From Amphibacillus jilinensis Y1 (GTDB lineage: Bacteria; Bacillota; Bacilli; Bacillales; Amphibacillaceae), in the NCBI RefSeq assembly GCF_000306965.1, contig NZ_JH976437.1:1-64000 (forward strand): DNA of 64,000 bases, written 5' to 3'. The position numbers were made by a program, and so were the translations under genes. Every line of letters starts with the position of its first letter. Positions within the stretch are counted from its first letter, which is position 1. Below the pieces are notes generated by a model. The model worked only from the letters and a program-made list of their open reading frames with translations. It was not told the DNA's origin and made no database searches. This document shows positions 57,567 through 64,000 of this stretch, one piece after another.

Positions 57567-58730
57567 TCATGTCGTGACATCATTAACATCTGTCTGGTCG
57601 TCTAATAAAAACTGCTGAAAAACTTCATTGCCAAACATTTGTCCGTGTTCAGTCATACGTATCCCCTGTTTTGTTTCTTCTAGCCAACCACGAGCAATCA
57701 AATCTCTAATTTGACGTCCATAAATCGCATTTAAGTCAATCTGGTATTTTCGTTGAAATTGCTCACGGTCAATACCTACACGTTTTCTCAACCCTAAGAA
57801 CAATTCTTCTTCTATTTGCTCACGTTTACCGATAGTTTCTGTGTGCAATACTGGACGTCCTGAGTCATTTGCTTCTTTTACATAAGCAGGGAAAGGTCTT
57901 AAATTAATAATACGTTGGCCAGGTAAATAGCCATGAGAACCTGCACCAAATCCATAATAATAGTTGTTATCCCAATATGTTAAATTATGTTTACTTTCAA
58001 ATCCTGGTTCTGCAAAGTTACTAATTTCATATTGAACTTTACCATTCCCTTTCATTTTATCAATAAGCAATTGAAACATGTCTGCTTCAATTTCTTCAGG
58101 TGGCTTATGCAGTTTTCCTTTTTGATAGCGTTGATAAAAAATTGTCTTTGGCTCAATTTGTAATGAGTAAGAAGAATAATGTGGTAAATCATAAGATAGT
58201 GCTTTATCTATTGATTCGCCAAACCCAGCTAAGGTTTGATTAGGTAAGCCATACATCATATCAATACTAATGTTTGTTATGCCATGTTTCTTTAAATCAG
58301 AAATATTTTTATCGACATCATCGATACGATGTAGACGTCCAAGCTCTTCAAGTAATTGATTGTCAAAAACTTGGACTCCCATTGAAATGCGGTTAACGCC
58401 ATATGACTTAAGTAATTTTATCTTGTCTTCATTTAAATCACCAGGGTTAGCTTCGAATGTATACTCTAAGACTGTATTTACATCGAAATAACGGTCAATC
58501 ATACGCAATAAATAGTCAAGTTGATTTAAATTTAGGGCTGTTGGCGTCCCACCTCCAACAAAAATTGTTTTTACCGTTTGTTTTTCATCAGCCAGATAAA
58601 ACTGTATTTCCTTATTTAATGCGTCAAGATATTGATCTGCCATTTTCTCTTCATAGAAAAACTTAGTGAAATCGCAGTAATGACATATTTTCTCGCAAAA
58701 CGGTATATGGATATAAGCAGATGATATCAT
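57567..58730 (-). CDS. hemW: Heme chaperone HemW (coproporphyrinogen III oxidase-like)
   Basis: Radical-SAM protein of the HemN family that, in studied cases, binds heme and delivers it to targets rather than oxidising coproporphyrinogen. Motif CEKICHYCDF (CxxxCxxC) near the N-terminus, then IFVGGGTPTAL and LTYWDNNYYYGFGAGSHGY; the extra HemN N-terminal Cys is absent. The start is 58730 (MISSAYIHIPF) after GAGAGGAGA. 387 residues. It lies between lepA and hrcA as in B. subtilis (yqeR). Confidence 0.93.
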   Translation of the reverse strand: MISSAYIHIPFCEKICHYCDFTKFFYEEKMADQYLDALNKEIQFYLADEKQTVKTIFVGGGTPTALNLNQLDYLLRMIDRYFDVNTVLEYTFEANPGDLNEDKIKLLKSYGVNRISMGVQVFDNQLLEELGRLHRIDDVDKNISDLKKHGITNISIDMMYGLPNQTLAGFGESIDKALSYDLPHYSSYSLQIEPKTIFYQRYQKGKLHKPPEEIEADMFQLLIDKMKGNGKVQYEISNFAEPGFESKHNLTYWDNNYYYGFGAGSHGYLPGQRIINLRPFPAYVKEANDSGRPVLHTETIGKREQIEEELFLGLRKRVGIDREQFQRKYQIDLNAIYGRQIRDLIARGWLEETKQGIRMTEHGQMFGNEVFQQFLLDDQTDVNDVTT

Positions 58731-58763
58731 GCGATTTCTCCTCTCTCTTTCATGATGCGGAAA

Positions 58764-58789
58764 GCCCTTGTCGCGTGAAGGACAAGGGC
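58764..58789 (-). terminator. Hairpin between lepA and hemW
   Basis: 9-bp perfect GC-rich stem GCCCTTGTC/GACAAGGGC with an 8-nt loop in the 109-base gap; only three T follow, so an attenuator or processing site is as likely as a terminator. Confidence 0.45.
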
Positions 58790-58839
58790 AACTCAAGCTA
58801 CTATTAAACAAATATTAACGAATAGGTGGTTTGGCTAAA

Positions 58840-60663
58840 TTATTCATCATCATCCATTTTTAGGACTGACATAAAGGCTTCTTGAGGAACTTCAACTGAC
58901 CCCACCATCTTCATCCGTTTCTTACCTTCTTTTTGTTTTTCGAGTAATTTACGCTTTCGAGATATATCTCCACCATAACATTTAGATAAAACATTTTTCC
59001 GCATAGCTTTAATAGTTGAACGCGCAATAATTTTGTTCCCTATCGCTGCTTGTATAGGAACTTCAAACTGTTGCCTTGGAATAAGTTTTTTCAATTTTTC
59101 TACAATTTGTTTACCACGTTCAAAAGCAAAATCACGATGAACAATAAACGACAATGCGTCAATTGTTTCACTATTTAATAAAATATCCATTTTAACTAAA
59201 TTCGATGGTTTATAACCAATCATTTCATAATCAAATGAGGCATAGCCTTTCGTTTGAGATTTCAACGTGTCAAAGAAATCATAAACAATCTCCGCGAGGG
59301 GAATTTCATATACAACATTTACCCGATTCTCATCGAGATATTGCATATCGATAAAATCACCACGCTTTTTCTGGCATAGCTCCATCACAGCTCCAACATA
59401 ATCATTCGGGACCATAACCGTTGCCTTCACATAAGGCTCAGATACTTCTTCAATCGATTGGTTATTTGGCATAAAGGAAGGGTTATCGATCGATAATTTA
59501 CTTCCATCTGTTTGTGTCACTTCGTAAATAACGCTTGGGGCTGTGGTGATCAATTCAATATTAAATTCTCGCTCAATACGTTCTTGAATAATCTCCATAT
59601 GAAGTAAACCAAGAAAGCCACATCGAAACCCAAAGCCTAAAGCTTGTGATGTTTCTGCTTCATATTGTAATGATGAGTCATTTAATTCAAGACGTTCAAG
59701 AGCTTCACGTAAATCATTATATTTATTTGCATCAATCGGATAAAGACCACAGAACACCATTGGATTAAGTTTACGGTAACCCGGTAAAGGTTCGGAAGCG
59801 GGGTTTTTTGCCAATGTTATCGTATCTCCAACTCTTGAATCCCCTACGTTTTTAATAGATGCTGCTAAATAGCCAACATCACCGACTTGCAACTGTTTCA
59901 GCGGAACGGGCTTTGGATTAAAAACACCAAGCTCATTAACTTCAAATTCTTTACCCGTTGCCATCATTTTAATTTTATCGCCTAATTTTACAGTGCCCTC
60001 TTTTACACGAATATAGGCAACAACACCACGATAAGGGTCGTATAATGAATCAAAAATCAAGGCTTGTAGTGGGTTGTTATTACTTCCCTCAGGGGCAGGA
60101 ATACGATCAACTACAGCTTCAAGAATAGACTCAATGCCAATGCCAGATTTGGCGCTAACCAATAAAGACTCATCACCATCTATACCAATTACATCTGTTA
60201 TCTCTTGTTTAATTCGCTCTGGATCTGCACTTGGTAAATCAATTTTATTTATAACAGGGATAATTTCTAAATCATTATCTAGCGCTAAATACACATTTGC
60301 TAATGTCTGTGCTTCTATACCTTGTGCAGCATCAACCACCAATATCGCCCCTTCACAAGCTGCTAAACTTCGAGATACTTCATAAGTGAAGTCGACATGT
60401 CCTGGTGTATCAATTAAATGGAAAATATATTCTTGTCCATCATGATGTTGATATTTTAATTGAACTGCATTTAATTTAATGGTAATACCACGCTCACGTT
60501 CTAAATCCATAGCGTCTAGAAACTGCTCTTTCATTTCGCGCTGCGTCAATGCTTTTGTTTTCTCTAAAATGCGGTCTGCCAAGGTTGACTTCCCATGATC
60601 AATATGTGCAATAATTGAAAAATTGCGCACATGTTTATGTTCTCTTTCTTTTGTCACTCTCAT
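58840..60663 (-). CDS. lepA: Elongation factor 4 (LepA)
   Basis: Ribosomal back-translocase-like GTPase. G motifs [51 protein letters not shown], then domains II, III, V and the LepA-specific C-terminal domain ([36 protein letters not shown] region). 607 residues. It heads the lepA-hemW transcript. Confidence 0.98.
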   Translation of the reverse strand: MRVTKEREHKHVRNFSIIAHIDHGKSTLADRILEKTKALTQREMKEQFLDAMDLERERGITIKLNAVQLKYQHHDGQEYIFHLIDTPGHVDFTYEVSRSLAACEGAILVVDAAQGIEAQTLANVYLALDNDLEIIPVINKIDLPSADPERIKQEITDVIGIDGDESLLVSAKSGIGIESILEAVVDRIPAPEGSNNNPLQALIFDSLYDPYRGVVAYIRVKEGTVKLGDKIKMMATGKEFEVNELGVFNPKPVPLKQLQVGDVGYLAASIKNVGDSRVGDTITLAKNPASEPLPGYRKLNPMVFCGLYPIDANKYNDLREALERLELNDSSLQYEAETSQALGFGFRCGFLGLLHMEIIQERIEREFNIELITTAPSVIYEVTQTDGSKLSIDNPSFMPNNQSIEEVSEPYVKATVMVPNDYVGAVMELCQKKRGDFIDMQYLDENRVNVVYEIPLAEIVYDFFDTLKSQTKGYASFDYEMIGYKPSNLVKMDILLNSETIDALSFIVHRDFAFERGKQIVEKLKKLIPRQQFEVPIQAAIGNKIIARSTIKAMRKNVLSKCYGGDISRKRKLLEKQKEGKKRMKMVGSVEVPQEAFMSVLKMDDDE

Positions 60664-60767
60664 TCACTCCTATTTAATCGGACAGCAATACTAGCTTGAT
60701 TATAGCAGTGATGGACTATTGGTTCAATTGTTTTCTTTTTAAAGGATAAGAATATAACTCACCGCTC

Positions 60768-61067
60768 TTATATCACATCTGCTAAATCACTAACGATCTT
60801 TATCAGTCCCTCGTACATAAGCAATCCTGTTTTTTCGATTGATTGTGCTATTTTATAGGGGAACGAATACTGTTGTTTTTCCTCTACACTACCTTCTTGA
60901 GTCTTACCTAGGTCATCTGAAAGATACAGTTCTTTTGAACTTGTTACGATGTGTTCATGGGAAACGGTTGGTATAGAATGCTTAGGTTGGTTAAACTCTG
61001 AAGAGAGTGTCATTCCGAATGTGAAAATTAAAACAGCGGCAATGAGCTTAATAACTATTTTGACCAT
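60768..61067 (-). CDS. yqxA: YqxA-like small membrane protein (DUF3679)
   Basis: 99 residues with an N-terminal membrane segment (about residues 3-22, IVIKLIAAVLIFTFGMTL) and a C-terminal amphipathic part (IEKTGLLMYEGLIKIVSDLADVI). Position between spoIIP and lepA is that of yqxA in B. subtilis. The function is unknown; coupling to spoIIP (17-base gap) suggests sporulation-stage expression. Confidence 0.75.
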   Translation of the reverse strand: MVKIVIKLIAAVLIFTFGMTLSSEFNQPKHSIPTVSHEHIVTSSKELYLSDDLGKTQEGSVEEKQQYSFPYKIAQSIEKTGLLMYEGLIKIVSDLADVI

Positions 61068-61084
61068 ATCTACACTTCCTTTAC

Positions 61085-62224
61085 TTATTCATTTCCACTC
61101 GTTGGTTCTGCATCCCAATAATAAGCCGCGAAAACTTCAGCAAACGCATCTGCTGAACGATATACTTCTTCTAGTGTATTATCGACACCCCCAAATTCAA
61201 TCAATACAGCATTGTCACTAATGTTTTGATTGTATACACCATTTCGACCAGCTCCACCCATGGCAACTACACCTCTACTTAAACCAGGATAATCTTCTTC
61301 TAACTTTTCATGTAATACAGTAGCAAATTCAATGTTACTTTCATTCCCCTCAAAATCTGCGCCTATCACAAAAAACAATTTCGCAAAATCCTCTCCATTG
61401 ATGGTTAAGGTGGTATCTTCTCGTCGGCGACTATCACGATGTATATCAAAGACATAATTGACTCTCTGATTTTGAGCTAATGCTTCTTCAACAATAGGCT
61501 TCGAGGCTTGATATGATTGCCAATATTCCCATCCATTATCATGTAATACTTGTGTGAAATCCGTTTGGTCGACTAAAGCGCCAATCCCCTTATTAGCCAA
61601 ACCTTTTTTCAAATGTTCACTGATTAATGTGACGTTCAATTCCGCATGGAAAGCGGCGTTCGGATCTTTCACTTCATCTAAATGGGGTAAAAATGATTCA
61701 CGATTGTGCGTATTGTAAATAAAAACGCTTTGTTCATCAACTTCTACCTCTTCTTCATTGACTTCGACCACTTCATCTACGACGATTCGGTCTTCTAAAA
61801 TAATATCTAACGGTGCTGAAGATTCAACCGGTAGGTTTGAGTAATTTGTTCCTTCTTGTCCAATAATAATTCGGTGTTGATAAGGGTGAAAGCCCGGTAA
61901 TTCATTACCAAACAATGTTCGCATATCCGAATAATTTAGCTTTGTAATAAATTGCAAGAAAAATTCCGACATTGAAGTGTTAGGTAATTTATCTTCGAAA
62001 TGATACCCTAAAGCTTTGACTTCAGTAGCAAGTAGAGTTAAATAGACTGATGATTCAAAGTCTTCGGTTAGACTTTTCAACATGGGATGTGAAGCTCGCT
62101 TTCCTATTGGAATCGTGGCAGTAAAGCCGATAATTGCAAAGAGCAATATAGAAATACATACCCACCCCATCAGCCATTTCAGGATAATTTGGTTATGTCC
62201 CTTGCCTTTTTGTATACGCGACAT
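61085..62224 (-). CDS. spoIIP: Stage II sporulation protein P (SpoIIP)
   Basis: Peptidoglycan amidase and endopeptidase of the DMP engulfment complex. N-terminal membrane anchor (about residues 13-38), acidic linker, and the SpoIIP domain with likely zinc ligands in FIYNTHNRESFLPH and VFDIHRDSRRR, then MGGAGRNGVYNQNISDNAVLIEFGG. 379 residues, close to B. subtilis (401). Between gpr and yqxA, as expected; sigma-E control is known in Bacillus but no promoter was verified. Confidence 0.95.
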   Translation of the reverse strand: MSRIQKGKGHNQIILKWLMGWVCISILLFAIIGFTATIPIGKRASHPMLKSLTEDFESSVYLTLLATEVKALGYHFEDKLPNTSMSEFFLQFITKLNYSDMRTLFGNELPGFHPYQHRIIIGQEGTNYSNLPVESSAPLDIILEDRIVVDEVVEVNEEEVEVDEQSVFIYNTHNRESFLPHLDEVKDPNAAFHAELNVTLISEHLKKGLANKGIGALVDQTDFTQVLHDNGWEYWQSYQASKPIVEEALAQNQRVNYVFDIHRDSRRREDTTLTINGEDFAKLFFVIGADFEGNESNIEFATVLHEKLEEDYPGLSRGVVAMGGAGRNGVYNQNISDNAVLIEFGGVDNTLEEVYRSADAFAEVFAAYYWDAEPTSGNE

Positions 62225-62375
62225 CGTTAATCCTACCTTCTCTATAGCTTAATACTAGACTATATGATAGAGATGAAAGGAATAGAACGTGTCATTTTAC
62301 TAAGACTTGATTAAATTAGTTTCTAGATTATATTCATAGAACAACGAACGAGATTGTCTTTACCTGGATTTTCTA

Positions 62376-63473
62376 CTAACGTGTCGCACTATTAGCTAGA
62401 TGACTGTCAACATGTGTGTGCAATGCACTATTAATTCCATTTGCTATTAAATGGGCCATATCATGAATAAAGCCATCAATTTCTTTAGGTGTGACCATTA
62501 GATTATGTCCTAAGGGACTTAATACTTCTTGTATTAACTGTCTCTTTTCAGCTTCGTTTAAAGTACCAATCATTCCAAATATTGCTTCTCGCTTATCAGC
62601 TTGGGGAAGATCATTTTCAGTTAATTTTTTTTCACCGAAACTTAAACTTGCCGGTGCTAAACGACGTGAAGGTTTGCCTTGCTCATTCAATTCACGTCCC
62701 ATATGTTTAAACACGTAATCAATGGTATCACTCGTTATAGTAACAGCATCTACTACCGTCGGAACCCCGACTGCAATTACCGGGATGCCAAAAGTTTCAT
62801 AACTCAGCGCTTTCCTTTTATTACCTACCCCTGAACCTGGATGAATACCTGTATCAGATATTTGAATGGTTGCATTTACACGTTCAATCGATCGCGAAGC
62901 TAACGCATCGATTGCAATAATAAAATCAGGTTTCACCTGTTCGACAAGGCCTTTAATCATGTCACTTGTTTCTAATCCTGTTACACCCATTACACCTGGT
63001 GAGAAGGCAGCGACAGGTCGGTAGCCATCTTGAACCATTTCAGGATGATGTTCGAATAAATGTTTGGTAACCAAGATTTTCTTTACCGCTTCAGGCCCTA
63101 GTGCATCTGGCGTCACATGATCATTACCTAATCCAACCACTAAGCAAGTTGCTTTTTTATCAACGCCATTTTCATTTAAAAGGTCTGCTAATAAATGACT
63201 TAGTACTTCTGCTGTTTTTTGTTGTCCGTCACTATCTTGCTTTTTAACTGCACTTGTTTCAAGTGTAATGTAATGACCTGCTTTTTTATTGATTTGCTGT
63301 TCGCCCTCTTTATTAACTTGGACATGTGTCACTTTGTACCCATGAATATCTTTTTCAATGACATTGACACCAGACTCTTTCTTTTCTGTATCTTCTTTTT
63401 CCACATACATTTCTTTAGCCTCAACTGCTAAGTCAGTTCTTACTTCGAGTTCTCCTTTAGTCAATCGATCCAC
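62376..63473 (-). CDS. gpr: Germination protease GPR
   Basis: Aspartic-type endopeptidase that degrades small acid-soluble spore proteins at germination. The N-terminal autoprocessing site is visible (GELEVRTDLAVEAKEM, cleavage expected before EVRTDLA). Core motifs LVVGLGNDHVTPDALGPEAV, AFSPGVMGVTGLETSDMI, IIAIDALASRSIERVNATIQI and DTGIHPGSGVGNKRKALS are family-typical. 365 residues. Its presence with spoIIP confirms spore formation and implies SASP genes elsewhere. Confidence 0.97.
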   Translation of the reverse strand: MDRLTKGELEVRTDLAVEAKEMYVEKEDTEKKESGVNVIEKDIHGYKVTHVQVNKEGEQQINKKAGHYITLETSAVKKQDSDGQQKTAEVLSHLLADLLNENGVDKKATCLVVGLGNDHVTPDALGPEAVKKILVTKHLFEHHPEMVQDGYRPVAAFSPGVMGVTGLETSDMIKGLVEQVKPDFIIAIDALASRSIERVNATIQISDTGIHPGSGVGNKRKALSYETFGIPVIAVGVPTVVDAVTITSDTIDYVFKHMGRELNEQGKPSRRLAPASLSFGEKKLTENDLPQADKREAIFGMIGTLNEAEKRQLIQEVLSPLGHNLMVTPKEIDGFIHDMAHLIANGINSALHTHVDSHLANSATR

Positions 63474-63548
63474 AACCTTTACTGCTTTTTCATTAATCTA
63501 GCCTAAAATGATTCTTTTCATACAAAATACGCCTCAGTAATATTTGTG

Positions 63549-63577
63549 TTGAAAACTTGTCAAAGCTTTGGTAAAAT
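63549..63577 (+). promoter_or_regulatory. Sigma-A promoter of rpsT
   Basis: TTGAAA, 17 bp, TAAAAT, about 55 bases before rpsT. Confidence 0.7.
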
Positions 63578-63632
63578 GTCACTTGTTCCATAATAAATTA
63601 TTATGGATGTGAACATGTGGAGGTGAGAATAA

Positions 63633-63899
63633 ATGGCTAATATTAAATCAGCAATCAAACGTATTCGTGTTAATCAAGACCAACATGCACAAAACGCACC
63701 GGTAAAATCTGAAATGCGTACAAACATTAAGCGCGTTGAAAAATTAGTAAGTGAAAACAATGCTGCAGAAGCAAAGCTTGCATTACAAGATGCAGTTAAA
63801 AAAATTGATAAAGCAGTTCAAAAAGGTATTGTCCATCAAAACAATGGCAATCGTCAAAAGTCACGCTTAACGAAAAAAGTTAATCAGCTTGGTGCTTAA
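63633..63899 (+). CDS. rpsT: 30S ribosomal protein S20
   Basis: 88-residue S20, starting MANIKSAIKRIRVNQDQHAQN and ending KKVNQLGA. GTGGAGGTGAGAATAA precedes the ATG. It is divergent from gpr, has its own promoter and is followed at once by a strong terminator, so it is monocistronic. Confidence 0.98.
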   Translation: MANIKSAIKRIRVNQDQHAQNAPVKSEMRTNIKRVEKLVSENNAAEAKLALQDAVKKIDKAVQKGIVHQNNGNRQKSRLTKKVNQLGA

Positions 63900-63904
63900 C
63901 CAAT

Positions 63905-63940
63905 AAAAAACGATCCCTTAAAATTAGGATCGTTTTTTAT
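63905..63940. terminator. Bidirectional terminator between rpsT and the holA-like gene
   Basis: Perfect 12-bp stem AAAAAACGATCC / GGATCGTTTTTT with A and T tracts on both sides. Confidence 0.9.
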
Positions 63941-63943
63941 TGG

Positions 63944-64000
63944 TTAGGCGTTTATTAATTGGTAAAGTAATAACTCAAATGCTAAATTCTTCTCAACTTT
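63944..64000 (-). CDS. holA: 3' end of a DNA polymerase III delta subunit-like gene, cut by the window edge
   Basis: The last 18 codons of a minus-strand frame read EKNLAFELLLYQLINA before the stop at 63944. In B. subtilis holA (yqeN) lies convergent with rpsT at this point, and its C-terminal helix has a similar leucine-rich pattern. Assignment is by position; the fragment is too short for proof. Confidence 0.5.
   Translation of the reverse strand, partial: KVEKNLAFELLLYQLINA

Overview
The window is the chromosome of a low-GC, endospore-forming member of the Bacillaceae. Gene order follows Bacillus subtilis closely: the yqgS-glcK-yqgQ ... yqgN-rpmG ... pbpA-sodA segment, the ispG to ispH segment, and the long block from trmK/sigA/dnaG through glyQS, recO, era, phoH, floA, rpsU, mtaB, dnaJ/dnaK/grpE/hrcA, hemW, lepA, spoIIP and gpr to rpsT. 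Sporulation genes (a SpoVAF/GerA-type membrane protein, yqfC, yqfD, spoIIP, gpr) show that the lineage makes spores. Genes that accompany this block in B. subtilis are missing: cccA beside sigA, yqxD before dnaG, ccpN beside yqfL, and cdd between dgkA and era. The lack of cccA would suit a genus with a reduced respiratory chain, such as Amphibacillus, but the genus is a guess.

Layout. 1-11.8 kb: lipoteichoic-acid synthase homologue, glucokinase, YqgQ, SpoVAF-like protein, an unknown exported protein, folate cyclo-ligase, L33, two small membrane-anchored proteins, PBP2, superoxide dismutase and a DksA/TraR-type zinc-finger protein. 11.8-12.5 kb: six-gene tRNA operon (Asn-Met-His-Ile2-Ser-Phe) with a clear sigma-A promoter and terminator. 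12.6-14.1 kb: apparently intact IS1182-family element. 14.2-26.3 kb: Na/Pi cotransporter, short NfeD protein, LysM-like protein, ispG, lytic transglycosylase, DUF2624, nfo, cshB, ispH, YqfO, trmK and an unknown membrane protein. 26.5-42.1 kb: macromolecular-synthesis operon (dnaG-sigA), yqfL, T-box-controlled glyQS, recO-yqzL-era-dgkA-ybeY-pgpH, then phoH-yqfD-yqfC. 42.2-45.4 kb: nested mobile DNA. 45.4-63.9 kb: yqfB-floA-nfeD, rpsU-yqeY, the hrcA/dnaK operon continuing into prmA-rsmE-mtaB, lepA-hemW, spoIIP-yqxA, gpr, rpsT and the 3' tip of a holA-like gene.

Most notable. (1) A dispersed intergenic element of about 110-170 bp occurs at least nine times, nearly always just beyond the 3' end of a gene. 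It has a long first hairpin, a second CCCACCT/AGGTGG hairpin and a small TTATC..GATAA hairpin. Two copies differ by three paired compensatory changes in the long stem, so the fold appears to be maintained. (2) An IS1595-family element (43232-45265) has well-matched terminal inverted repeats and a near-perfect 8-bp target duplication. Between its ends it carries a broken transposase and an intact metallophosphoesterase gene, which looks like a passenger. (3) Next to it is a 748-bp internally deleted ISL3-type element with a perfect 8-bp target duplication and a GC-rich palindrome at the deletion point; the empty site can be reconstructed for both insertions. (4) The elongator tRNA-Met gene has a 3-nt insertion at the acceptor/D-arm junction.

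The rest of the window is ordinary conserved core genome. Starts were moved downstream of the longest open frame wherever a Shine-Dalgarno sequence decided the matter. All family assignments rest on motif recognition and synteny by eye; no database search was possible.
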